Shown in pieces: positions 1-5,039 of a stretch of 5,060 bases of DNA (position 1 is the first letter of the stretch; every line of letters starts with the position of its first letter). The notes below the pieces were generated by a model that ran no database searches, was not told where the DNA came from, and saw only the letters and a program-made list of their open reading frames with translations. The position numbers were made by a program, and so were the translations under genes. This DNA is from Gammaproteobacteria bacterium (GTDB taxonomy: Bacteria > Pseudomonadota > Gammaproteobacteria > Methylococcales > Methylomonadaceae): assembly GCA_024511045.1 (NCBI GenBank), contig JANEMG010000204.1:1-5060 (forward strand), in the 5' to 3' direction.

Positions 1-2
1 AT

Positions 3-1064
3 GCCCTGCTGAAGGAAATCGATATTCTGGAGAAATCCGGGATCGACGTCAGAAACCGATTGCTGATCAGTGAAGCTTGTGCGCTGCTGCTGCCTTTTCA
101 TGTCGCCGTGGACCAGGCCAGAGAAAAAGCCAGGGGCAACAAGGCGATAGGTACCACCGGCAGAGGTATCGGCCCTGCCTATGAAGACAAGGTGGCAAGA
201 CGCGGACTGCGCGCCGGTGACTTGCGCAATCCGGTGCTGTTTGCCGATAAACTGCAGGAATTGCTCGACTATCACAATTTCATGCTGGGCAATTATTATT
301 ATCAGCAGGACCAGGTGGATTTTCAGCAGACCCTGGATGAGGCGCTGTTGCTGGCCGAGCAAATCGCACCCATGCTCACCGATGTTTCCGAGCGCCTGTA
401 TCGCCTGCAGAAAGACGGTGCAAATCTGTTGTTTGAAGGTGCGCAGGGCGCTCTGCTGGATATCGACCATGGTACCTACCCGTTCGTCACGTCATCCAAT
501 ACCACCGCTGGCAGCGCATCCTGTGGCACCGGCCTGGGGCCCCTGGATCTGGATTATATCCTGGGCATCACCAAGGCCTATTCGACGCGCGTGGGCAATG
601 GTCCGTTTCCGACCGAATTGTTCGATCAAACCGGTGACTATCTGGGTGAAAAAGGCCATGAATTTGGCGCCACCACGGGCCGCAAGCGCCGCTGTGGCTG
701 GTTCGATGCGGTGGCGATGCGCAAGTCGGCGCAAATGAACAGTCTCAGCGGCATCTGTTTGACCAAGCTGGATGTCCTCGATGGGCTGGACAGGGTTGGC
801 ATCTGTACGGGCTACCGGATTGACGGCGAAGACACCGCGACGGCCCCCCTGGGTGCGGAACAATATGCCGCTTGCGAAGCGGTCATCGAATATCTGCCTG
901 GCTGGAATTTCGATACGGCCGGCATCACCGAATACCAGCGCTTACCGGACAATGCCAAAGCCTATATCAAACGCATCGAAGAACTCGTTGGCGTGCACGT
1001 ATCGATGATCTCGACGGGGCCTGATCGCGAAGAAACCATTATTGTCGAACATCCATTCGGTTGA
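3..1064 (+). CDS. purA: Adenylosuccinate synthetase, 5'-truncated by window edge
   Basis: PurA joins IMP and aspartate, with GTP hydrolysis, to make adenylosuccinate, the first committed step from IMP to AMP in the cytoplasm. The reading frame is open from base 3, and 353 residues plus a TGA are visible. The first visible residues (ALLKEIDILEKSGIDV) match the region near residue 78 of E. coli PurA, so about 78 N-terminal residues, including the catalytic Asp/His and the P-loop-like glycine stretch, lie outside the window. Visible family motifs in order are: the IMP-binding GTTGRGIGPAYEDKVARRG (bases about 150-210), the FEGAQG/LLDIDHGTYP block (about 435-480), VTSSNTTAG, the arginine-rich TTGRKRRCGW loop (about 672-702), the guanine-binding TKLDVLDG (about 762-785) and the C-terminal STGPDREET. 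The C-terminus is full length. A start at base 60 would be an internal Met, not the true start. The gene converges with the cold-shock gene downstream. Confidence 0.97.
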   Translation, partial: ALLKEIDILEKSGIDVRNRLLISEACALLLPFHVAVDQAREKARGNKAIGTTGRGIGPAYEDKVARRGLRAGDLRNPVLFADKLQELLDYHNFMLGNYYYQQDQVDFQQTLDEALLLAEQIAPMLTDVSERLYRLQKDGANLLFEGAQGALLDIDHGTYPFVTSSNTTAGSASCGTGLGPLDLDYILGITKAYSTRVGNGPFPTELFDQTGDYLGEKGHEFGATTGRKRRCGWFDAVAMRKSAQMNSLSGICLTKLDVLDGLDRVGICTGYRIDGEDTATAPLGAEQYAACEAVIEYLPGWNFDTAGITEYQRLPDNAKAYIKRIEELVGVHVSMISTGPDREETIIVEHPFG

Positions 1065-1105
1065 TTATCTGGAATCTGTGCTGATGGGCGCGATGTCATA
1101 TGCGC

Positions 1106-1138
1106 CTGTCGTAATCCTTATGGATGTGCGGACGACAG
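1106..1138. terminator. Nested inverted repeat downstream of purA (possible terminator)
   Basis: A perfect 7-bp inverted repeat, CTGTCGT (1106-1112) and ACGACAG (1132-1138), encloses a smaller ATCC-TTAT-GGAT hairpin. It starts about 40 bp after the purA stop. Another short GC stem, GGCGC...GCGCC, lies just before it at about 1087-1105. Neither is followed by a T-run, so a classical intrinsic terminator is not shown. The structure could protect the 3' end of the mRNA or act with Rho. The function is an inference from position. Confidence 0.3.
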
Positions 1139-1224
1139 CGGCTGGTCGGGGAAAAAGAAAGCCGGGTTGATATGGCGTTCGGGAAGCCGCCGATAAAATA
1201 CCGGGCAGTTGCGCAAGCGAAATC

Positions 1225-1248
1225 CGGAGGCAGCAAAAACTGCCTCCG
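1225..1248 (-). terminator. 9-bp perfect hairpin between convergent purA and cold-shock gene
   Basis: CGGAGGCAG (1225-1233) and CTGCCTCCG (1240-1248) form a perfect 9-bp stem around a six-base loop. The loop reads CAAAAA on + and TTTTTG on -. It lies about 33 bp past the stop of the leftward cold-shock gene and is the strongest hairpin in the convergent gap. On the - strand the tail is only GATTTCGCTT, so the U-tract is weak. An alternative - strand fold (TGCCT...AGGCA, about 1232-1256) would put TTTTT directly after its stem. It most likely marks the end of the cold-shock transcript, and possibly also of purA. Confidence 0.5.
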
Positions 1249-1280
1249 AAAATCCGCAAAGGCAAATTTTTGTTAAAAAA

Positions 1281-1490
1281 TCAGGCGGGGGTTACGTTTT
1301 CAGCTTGGGGGCCTTTTTGTCCTTCAGTGACATCCATCGTCACCTTCTGACCTTCATGCAGGGATTTGCGGCCACTGCCATTGATGGCGCTATGATGAAC
1401 GAAAACATCCTTGCCTCCTTCCTGCTCAATAAATCCGTAACCTTTTTCATCATTGAACCACTTAACAGTACCGACAACTTGATTAGACAT
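1281..1490 (-). CDS. Cold-shock protein, CspA family (single cold-shock domain)
   Basis: This is a 69-residue protein consisting of one cold-shock domain, a five-strand OB-fold that binds single-stranded RNA or DNA and melts RNA structure. The domain begins at GTVKWFNDEKGYGFI. RNP1 is KGYGFI (residues 16-21) and RNP2 is VFVHHSAI (29-36), and the end EGQKGPQAENV is typical of the family. The aromatic at the position of CspA Phe34 is His here, and the RNP1 residue equivalent to CspA Phe18 is Tyr; both substitutions occur in the family. I chose the ATG at 1490 because the domain starts right after it and a purine-rich AAAGAGAG precedes it by about 5 nt. The open frame continues upstream to 1658, but that part shows no cold-shock similarity and is leader DNA. 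The gene appears to be monocistronic. Whether it is cold-inducible cannot be read from sequence, so I give no paralog letter. Confidence 0.95.
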   Translation of the reverse strand: MSNQVVGTVKWFNDEKGYGFIEQEGGKDVFVHHSAINGSGRKSLHEGQKVTMDVTEGQKGPQAENVTPA

Positions 1491-1551
1491 AATACTCTCT
1501 TTTACTCTTTTATTTTGAAATGACCGGCACATTAATAACGTACCGCTCCGG

Positions 1552-1581
1552 ATCTTAACATGCGTACAGGAAGGCTGTCGA
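1552..1581 (-). promoter_or_regulatory. Candidate sigma70 promoter of the cold-shock gene
   Basis: On the - strand, TCGACA (1576-1581, 5/6 to TTGACA) and TAAGAT (1552-1557, 4/6 to TATAAT) are separated by 18 bp. A TG-n extension lies directly before the -10 (TGT at 1560-1558). Transcription would start near 1545, giving a leader of about 55 nt, shorter than the long leaders of E. coli cspA-type mRNAs. This is inferred from consensus only. Confidence 0.4.
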
Positions 1582-1679
1582 CAATAATTCAAAATAATCG
1601 ACAAAAAATCCTGCCGCCAGCATTTCGACACCCACGGAAGAGATTTCGGGTGCCGCAATGATGCCGCGAGCGCAGCATT

Positions 1680-1687
1680 CTCTATTG
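1680..1687 (+). repeat. Left 8-bp target-site duplication of the MITE
   Basis: CTCTATTG sits immediately outside the GTAACTACT terminus at 1688. The identical CTCTATTG recurs at 1832-1839, immediately outside the other terminus and in the same orientation. A perfect 8-bp direct repeat exactly at both inverted termini is the signature of transposition into this site. Confidence 0.85.
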
Positions 1688-1714
1688 GTAACTACTCCCC
1701 CATGGTAAAAGAAG

Positions 1715-1818
1715 CCTCTATGGGTGGTCTGTAGAGGAAGTGTCGTTGGCAAGGATGCCAAAGCCAAGCCTACAAGGATGTATTCACGGCGTCTTCCGGA
1801 ACAGACTACCCATAGAGG
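1715..1818. repeat. Subterminal 18-bp inverted repeat of the MITE
   Basis: CCTCTATGGGTGGTCTGT (1715-1732) is the reverse complement of 1801-1818 except for one position, which becomes a G-U pair in + strand RNA. The left arm also carries a TAGAGG (1733-1737 with the preceding T) that can pair with its own CCTCTA, giving a competing small hairpin. The 68 bp between the arms hold the central hairpin. If transcribed from either side, the element would form a long, stable stem. Confidence 0.8.
1746..1761. repeat. Central hairpin of the MITE
   Basis: TTGGCA (1746-1751), loop AGGA, TGCCAA (1756-1761): a perfect 6-bp stem with a tetraloop near the middle of the element, between the two subterminal arms. 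A further TTGGC at 1763-1767 on the - strand (GCCAA on +) offers an alternative pairing with the left arm. Confidence 0.7.
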
Positions 1819-1831
1819 ACCAAGTAGTTAC

Positions 1832-1839
1832 CTCTATTG
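1832..1839 (+). repeat. Right 8-bp target-site duplication of the MITE
   Basis: CTCTATTG directly follows the terminal GTTAC at 1831 and is identical to 1680-1687. Removing the element plus one copy predicts an empty site reading GCAGCATT-CTCTATTG-AATAATCC. Confidence 0.85.
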
Positions 1840-1877
1840 AATAATCCGACAATGCAGGAATCGATCGCGGTCTATAT

Positions 1878-2387
1878 TCAGGGCAGCGGCACCGGTCGGG
1901 TAAAAACATAATCATAATCACTGGCCTTGCTGTGGCAGGAATGGCATTCAGCACTGAATGACGCATCCGAGCCGTAGGGCTTCTGCCCCTTTCCCAGCCA
2001 GCGGGCGAAGCCCCAGCCGCTGGTCCTGGCGTATTTGACGCTGTCCTTGATCATGAATTCCGCATGTTTCAGCTCCCTCGGCACCGTCGCCTCGTCCCAC
2101 AACGGATGCCTGCTGTCCGGCCAGACCAGTTTTGCCAGTATGGTGCCATCGGGCCAGGGATTGGTGTTGCCGCTGCGCGCCGCCGCGATGGCGACAGGGT
2201 TGCCCAGTATGGCGCGCAGAGAGTTGTTGTCTTCCCGGTGCGACACGCCGATCAGGCGCCAGTTTTTATAATGTTTTGGCAATTCGATGCCATTGGCTGC
2301 GGGCGGGACGGCAGCGTTTTCGGCAACGCTCAGACTGGTTTGGAAAGTCAGGCAGAGCGATAGTAGAAACAGGGTGTTTTTGGTCAT
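1878..2387 (-). CDS. Cytochrome P460-family protein, periplasmic c-type haem
   Basis: This 169-residue protein has an N-terminal signal peptide (MTKNTLFLLSLCLTFQTSLSVAENA, cleavage probably near residue 24) and a C-terminal haem c attachment site CHSCH (residues 148-152), followed by the family ending DYDYVFTRPVPLP. Other shared blocks are LPKHYKNWRLIGVSHR (about 36-51), NPWPDGTILAKLVW (76-89) and AEFMIKDSVKYA...GWGFARW (109-130). In Nitrosomonas P460 a lysine in the DGAVTVKEL segment is cross-linked to the haem and the enzyme oxidises hydroxylamine; Lys86 in DGTILAK aligns with it by eye. The insertion around PDSRHPLWDEATVP makes this the broader uncharacterised P460-like subfamily, so the substrate is unknown. 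The ATG at 2387 is chosen because the signal peptide starts there and GTGAGGA lies about 11 nt upstream; the frame stays open to 2432 without support. No partner genes are adjacent. Confidence 0.9.
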   Translation of the reverse strand: MTKNTLFLLSLCLTFQTSLSVAENAAVPPAANGIELPKHYKNWRLIGVSHREDNNSLRAILGNPVAIAAARSGNTNPWPDGTILAKLVWPDSRHPLWDEATVPRELKHAEFMIKDSVKYARTSGWGFARWLGKGQKPYGSDASFSAECHSCHSKASDYDYVFTRPVPLP

Positions 2388-2689
2388 GGTCGACAAGTCC
2401 TCACGGTGATCTTCTTCGAATGCTGGCGGCAATGAAGTGCGGTCTCAGAAATTGCGTTTTTTGTGATAACGACTGAAGTTCGTGCAAAAAACGAAGCTAT
2501 CGAATGTCGGCAGTTGCAGTTTTGTCCAGGCGCTGCGATGCCGGCAATTTCAATATACCATCATTGTCCACCGAAAGGGTATCCAGTCAATTTTTCATGG
2601 AGGAAATGATCTTTCCTGTGCCAGATGAAGCCACAGCTCGTCATGTCTGCAGGGAAGCGGACAACTGTTTCCCGGAATGGCAGTGAGGA
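2388..2689. other. Intergenic region between P460 gene and bioA, no gene seen
   Basis: These roughly 300 bp lie downstream of bioA and upstream of the P460 gene. A 60-codon open frame at 2504-2686 on + has no Shine-Dalgarno, no recognisable motif and runs antisense to the expected direction, so I do not call it. Short inverted repeats occur (AGGAAA-TGATC-TTTCCT near 2601-2617), without T-runs. I see no clear bioA terminator. The P460 promoter should lie here. Confidence 0.6.
2552..2560 (-). promoter_or_regulatory. Weak extended -10 candidate for the P460 gene
   Basis: On the - strand, TGG followed by TATATT (5/6 to TATAAT) forms an extended -10 element. No -35 lies at 16-18 bp; a good TTGACT (2585-2590) is 27 bp upstream, too far to pair with it. 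If used, the leader would be about 160 nt. Other start sites are quite possible. Confidence 0.2.
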
Positions 2690-3973
2690 TCAGATTTTTG
2701 AGACGATTTCAGTGACAGCCCCGGTGAGCTGCTGCAGGTCGGCAGTGTCGATGATATAGGGCGGCATCAGGTAGATCAGTCTGCCGAAGGGGCGCACCCA
2801 GACACCGGCATCGACAAAACGGGGCTGAATGCTCTGCATTACCACGGGTTGCCGCAGTTCGACGACGCCGATGGCACCGAGTACACGCACGTCCTTGACC
2901 TGGGGCAGCCCCCGGCACGGTTCCAGCCCGGATTGCAGCAGCCTTGCGATTTTTTCGATGCGCTGCTGCCAGGGCGACTGCAGCAGCAGCGTCAGGCTTG
3001 CCAGCGCCGCGCTGCAGGCCAGGGGGTTGGCCATGAAGGTGGGGCCATGCATGAACAGTCCCGGCTCACCAGCACTGATGGCGGCGGCAATTTCCCGACT
3101 GGCCAGCGTCGCGGCCAGGGTCATGTAACCACCGGTCAGTGCCTTGCCCAGGCAGAGTATATCGGGCTCGATGCCGGCATGCTCGCAGGCGAACAGTTTG
3201 CCGGTACGGCCAAAACCGGTGGCGATTTCATCCAGGATCAACAGTACCTGGTACTGGTCGCAAAGGCTGCGCACCTGGCGGAGGTAATCAGGGGCGTAGA
3301 AGCGCATGCCGCCCGCCCCTTGCACGACGGGTTCGAGAATGACGGCGGCAATGTGTCGATGCTGCTGCTGAAGCTGCCGCTGCAGCGGCGCGATATCGTC
3401 GGCCGTGCAGGGCTGATCGAAGCCGCACTGCGGGGCTTCGGCAAAAAACTGCTCGGTCAGGGCCCCGGCAAACAGACTGTGCATGCCATTGACCGGGTCA
3501 CTGACCGACATGGCGCCGAAGGTGTCGCCATGGTAGCCGTGGCGAATGGTCAGAAATTTGTTTTTTCCGGGCTGGTTTTTGCCGTGCCAGTACTGCATCG
3601 CCATCTTCAGCGCGACTTCCACGGCCACTGAACCGGAATCCACGAAAAACACCGTTTGCAATGCCGGCGGCGTGATTTCCACCAGTCTGGCCGCCAGCTG
3701 CACGGCCGGCCTATGGGTCAGGCCGCCGAACATGACATGCGCCAGCGACTGCAGCTGCCGGTTCAGCGCGGCGTTGATGTCTGGATGGTTGTAGCCATGG
3801 ATGGCGCTCCACCAGGAGGACATGCCATCGATCAGTTCCCGGCCGTCGGCGAGTCTGAGGCGTACCCCCTGTGCCGAAACGACCGGGAAGATCGGCAGGT
3901 CCGCGCCCATGGCGCTGTAGGGATGCCAGACCAGCTCGTGATCCAGTTTCAGCAGCTGCTCGGTGCTCTTCAT
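2690..3973 (-). CDS. bioA: Adenosylmethionine-8-amino-7-oxononanoate aminotransferase
   Basis: BioA transfers an amino group from S-adenosylmethionine to KAPA (8-amino-7-oxononanoate), giving 7,8-diaminononanoate, the antepenultimate step of biotin synthesis; it is a cytoplasmic PLP enzyme. At 427 residues it matches the 429 of E. coli BioA and is collinear with it throughout. Key sites: WHPYS with the substrate-site Tyr19, GMSSWWSAIHGYNHP (50-64), DSGSVAVEVA phosphate-binding loop (112-121), HGYHGDTFGAMS with Tyr147 stacking on PLP, LDEIATGFGRTG with Asp248 to the pyridine nitrogen, LGKALTGG with Schiff-base Lys277, GPTFMANPLA, and VRPFGRLIYLMPPYI with Arg394 for the substrate carboxylate. 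The ATG at 3973 fits the E. coli N-terminus, but I see no Shine-Dalgarno, and an in-frame stop lies 36 bp upstream. Other bio genes are not adjacent, so the biotin operon is split in this genome. psd is 74 bp upstream in the same direction. Confidence 0.97.
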   Translation of the reverse strand: MKSTEQLLKLDHELVWHPYSAMGADLPIFPVVSAQGVRLRLADGRELIDGMSSWWSAIHGYNHPDINAALNRQLQSLAHVMFGGLTHRPAVQLAARLVEITPPALQTVFFVDSGSVAVEVALKMAMQYWHGKNQPGKNKFLTIRHGYHGDTFGAMSVSDPVNGMHSLFAGALTEQFFAEAPQCGFDQPCTADDIAPLQRQLQQQHRHIAAVILEPVVQGAGGMRFYAPDYLRQVRSLCDQYQVLLILDEIATGFGRTGKLFACEHAGIEPDILCLGKALTGGYMTLAATLASREIAAAISAGEPGLFMHGPTFMANPLACSAALASLTLLLQSPWQQRIEKIARLLQSGLEPCRGLPQVKDVRVLGAIGVVELRQPVVMQSIQPRFVDAGVWVRPFGRLIYLMPPYIIDTADLQQLTGAVTEIVSKI

Positions 3974-4023
3974 GACTGTAGAAAAACGTGGAGAGGTGGG
4001 TACGAGTTATGTTGTGGCGTATT

Positions 4024-4055
4024 TCCGGTGACCGGCAATTGCCGGAATTACCGGA
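4024..4055 (-). promoter_or_regulatory. Nested GC-rich palindrome over the psd stop codon
   Basis: A perfect 14-bp palindrome CCGGCAATTGCCGG (4032-4045) is enclosed by a second inverted repeat, TCCGGT (4024-4029) and ACCGGA (4050-4055). Together they can form an 11-bp stem with a small internal loop. It spans the psd TAA (4048-4050) and ends 51 bp before bioA. No T-run follows in the - direction, so it is not a standard terminator. It could attenuate read-through into bioA or stabilise the psd mRNA end; both are inferences. Confidence 0.4.
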
Positions 4056-4935
4056 TGCTGCCGATTTTCTGCCGCAGTTGTACCTGGCTGCCGGCGTTCA
4101 GTTCAGCGTCCCAGGTTATTTTGTCCCTGGCAAACAAAACGATGATCGTCGACCCCATCAGGAATCTGCCCATTTCCTCGCCGCGCTGCAGCAGCGGGGC
4201 GTCATCCTGATATCGCCAGGTCTGGATGCTTTTCGAGGTCGGCGGGGTGACAGTGCCGTGCCAGACCGTGGCGATGCTGGCGACGAAGATCGCACCCACC
4301 AGAACCAGCGCCATGGGGCCGGCCTCGGTGTCGAAGATGCAGGCGACCCGTTCATTTCTGGCGAACAGGCCGGGTACCGAATTGACCGTGGCCGGATTGA
4401 CGCTGAACAGGTGGCCCGGAATATGCACCATCTCTCGAAGTGTGCCGGTCAACGGCATGTGCAGCCTGTGGTAATCCCTTGGCGACAGATAGATGGTCGT
4501 GAATTTTCCGTCGACGAAGGGCGCCGCGCGAGCTGCATCGCCGCCCAGCAGATCACTGGCGCTGTAGGATTTGCCCTTTGCCTGGAAGATCTGTCCCTGT
4601 TCGATGTCGCCGATCTGGCTGATGGTGCCGTCCGCAGGCGAGGCGATGGCATCGCTTTGCGCGGTCAGGGGGCGGGCTTCCGGCTTCAATTCGCGGGTGA
4701 AAAAATCATTGAAGCAGGCATAGGCGTCGATATCCGGCTGCAAGGCCTCGTCCATGTTCACGCCATAGTGATGAATGATGCGGCGGATAAAAAAGTTTTT
4801 CCAGAGCCTGTTCTGCGATTCAGTGAACACGCCCATCAACCGGGACAGCGGGTGATGCGGAAGGATGTACTGCGGCAGAGTGGTCAAGGCTTCTTTGACG
4901 TTCATGTTATTTCGGTGTATCCGGCATTTTGCCAT
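4048..4935 (-). CDS. psd: Phosphatidylserine decarboxylase proenzyme
   Basis: Psd converts phosphatidylserine to phosphatidylethanolamine at the inner membrane, the last step of PE synthesis. The 295-residue proenzyme cleaves itself before a serine, which becomes the pyruvoyl cofactor. That site is MGST: the beta chain would be residues 1-261 and the alpha chain 262-295, with Ser262 forming the pyruvoyl. The charge-relay residues Asp102 (SPADGTIS) and His159 (DYHRLHMP) are present, as are FNDFFTREL (75-83), DLFSVN-like HLFSVN (175-180) and LFARNERV. The residue before GST is Met where Leu is usual. The ATG at 4935 has a perfect GAGGAGG 10 nt upstream; the ATG at 4905 fits the E. coli N-terminus slightly better but has no Shine-Dalgarno, so I prefer 4935. 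The protein lacks the long C-terminal tail of E. coli Psd. bioA follows 74 bp downstream and could be co-transcribed. Confidence 0.96.
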   Translation of the reverse strand: MAKCRIHRNNMNVKEALTTLPQYILPHHPLSRLMGVFTESQNRLWKNFFIRRIIHHYGVNMDEALQPDIDAYACFNDFFTRELKPEARPLTAQSDAIASPADGTISQIGDIEQGQIFQAKGKSYSASDLLGGDAARAAPFVDGKFTTIYLSPRDYHRLHMPLTGTLREMVHIPGHLFSVNPATVNSVPGLFARNERVACIFDTEAGPMALVLVGAIFVASIATVWHGTVTPPTSKSIQTWRYQDDAPLLQRGEEMGRFLMGSTIIVLFARDKITWDAELNAGSQVQLRQKIGSIR

Positions 4936-4952
4936 TTAAAAAATGCCTCCTC
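4923..4952 (-). promoter_or_regulatory. Shine-Dalgarno and start-codon hairpin of psd
   Basis: In the psd mRNA, GAGGAGG (4952-4946) is followed by a perfect 8-bp inverted repeat: GGCATTTT (4947-4940) pairs with AAAATGCC (4930-4923) around the nine-base loop TTAAATGGC. The loop contains the AUG (4935-4933). The last two G of the Shine-Dalgarno are in the stem base; the other five bases are free. The structure could modulate initiation, for example by temperature, because the stem is mostly A-U. It might also favour the second AUG at 4905 when closed. The repeat is seen directly; the role is inferred. Confidence 0.5.
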
Positions 4953-4967
4953 AGCGATATCTGTGGG

Positions 4968-5007
4968 TAGATAATGCCGAAGGCTTAAGCTATCAAATTG
5001 AATTATA
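4968..5007 (-). promoter_or_regulatory. Candidate psd promoter region
   Basis: Two - strand options are visible in this AT-rich stretch. TTGATA (4991-4996, 5/6 to the -35) is 17 bp from TATCTA (4968-4973, a poor -10). Alternatively a perfect TATAAT (5002-5007) lies further upstream but without a good -35 (GGCGCT at 17 bp). I cannot decide between them. Confidence 0.3.
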
Positions 5008-5017
5008 TAAATAAAAT

Positions 5018-5039
5018 GCGCGTTAGCGCCTCATTTTTT
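5018..5039 (+). terminator. Small GC hairpin with T-run upstream of psd
   Basis: GCGC (5018-5021), loop GTTA, GCGC (5026-5029), then CTCA and six T (5034-5039) on +. On the - strand the same stem is followed by ATTTTATTT, so it looks like a small bidirectional terminator. On the - strand it would end a gene beyond 5060 transcribed towards psd and separate it from psd. The stem is short, so the call is weak. No + strand gene that it would serve is visible. Confidence 0.3.

Larger units (their letters stand above)
1688..1831. mobile_element. 144-bp non-autonomous foldback element (MITE), IS66-like ends
   Basis: The element starts GTAACTACT (1688-1696) and ends AGTAGTTAC (1823-1831), perfect 9-bp terminal inverted repeats, with an 8-bp duplication CTCTATTG on both sides. 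It encodes no transposase or other recognisable protein. Inside the ends is a longer subterminal inverted repeat (1715-1732 with 1801-1818) and a central hairpin (1746-1761), so nearly the whole element can fold back on itself. IS66-family insertion sequences are known for termini beginning GTAA and 8-bp target duplications, so a full-length IS66-type transposase elsewhere in the genome is the likely mobiliser; this is an inference. The core, with its GGATGTATTCACGG segment near 1776-1789, resembles a dispersed palindromic repeat I recall from several gammaproteobacterial genomes, but I cannot confirm that here. It separates the P460 gene from the cold-shock promoter by lying about 100 bp upstream of the latter. 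Confidence 0.85.

Noticed and set aside
60..1064. purA starting at the ATG-like codon at base 60
   Set aside because: The upstream codons 3-59 continue in frame and match the E. coli PurA sequence, so the gene simply enters from the left edge.
1491..1658. N-terminal extension of the cold-shock gene
   Set aside because: The frame is open but the translated part has no family similarity. The domain and a purine-rich ribosome site fit the ATG at 1490, and the likely promoter lies inside the extension.
1555..1767. 70-codon open frame on - overlapping the MITE
   Set aside because: It runs from within the element into the cold-shock promoter region, with no family motif; part of it is simply the inverted repeat being translated.
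1680..1839. Integron attC site or CRISPR repeat
   Set aside because: A single foldback with 9-bp termini and an 8-bp duplication has none of the attC core-site features, and there is no repeat-spacer periodicity.
2388..2432. Earlier ATG for the P460 gene at 2432
   Set aside because: It would put 15 charged residues before the signal peptide, and the better Shine-Dalgarno serves the ATG at 2387.
2504..2686. 60-codon open frame on + in the P460-bioA gap
   Set aside because: No Shine-Dalgarno, no motif, no membrane or signal segment, and convergent with bioA without evidence of expression.
2849..3631. 260-codon open frame on + within bioA
   Set aside because: It is antisense to bioA in a complementary frame, with low-complexity Gln/Gly/Arg-rich translation and no ribosome binding site.
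3988..4974. 328-codon open frame on + covering psd
   Set aside because: It lies antisense over psd, which has full family motifs. The + translation shows no recognisable domain, and the long open frame follows from the GC-rich codon use of psd on the other strand.
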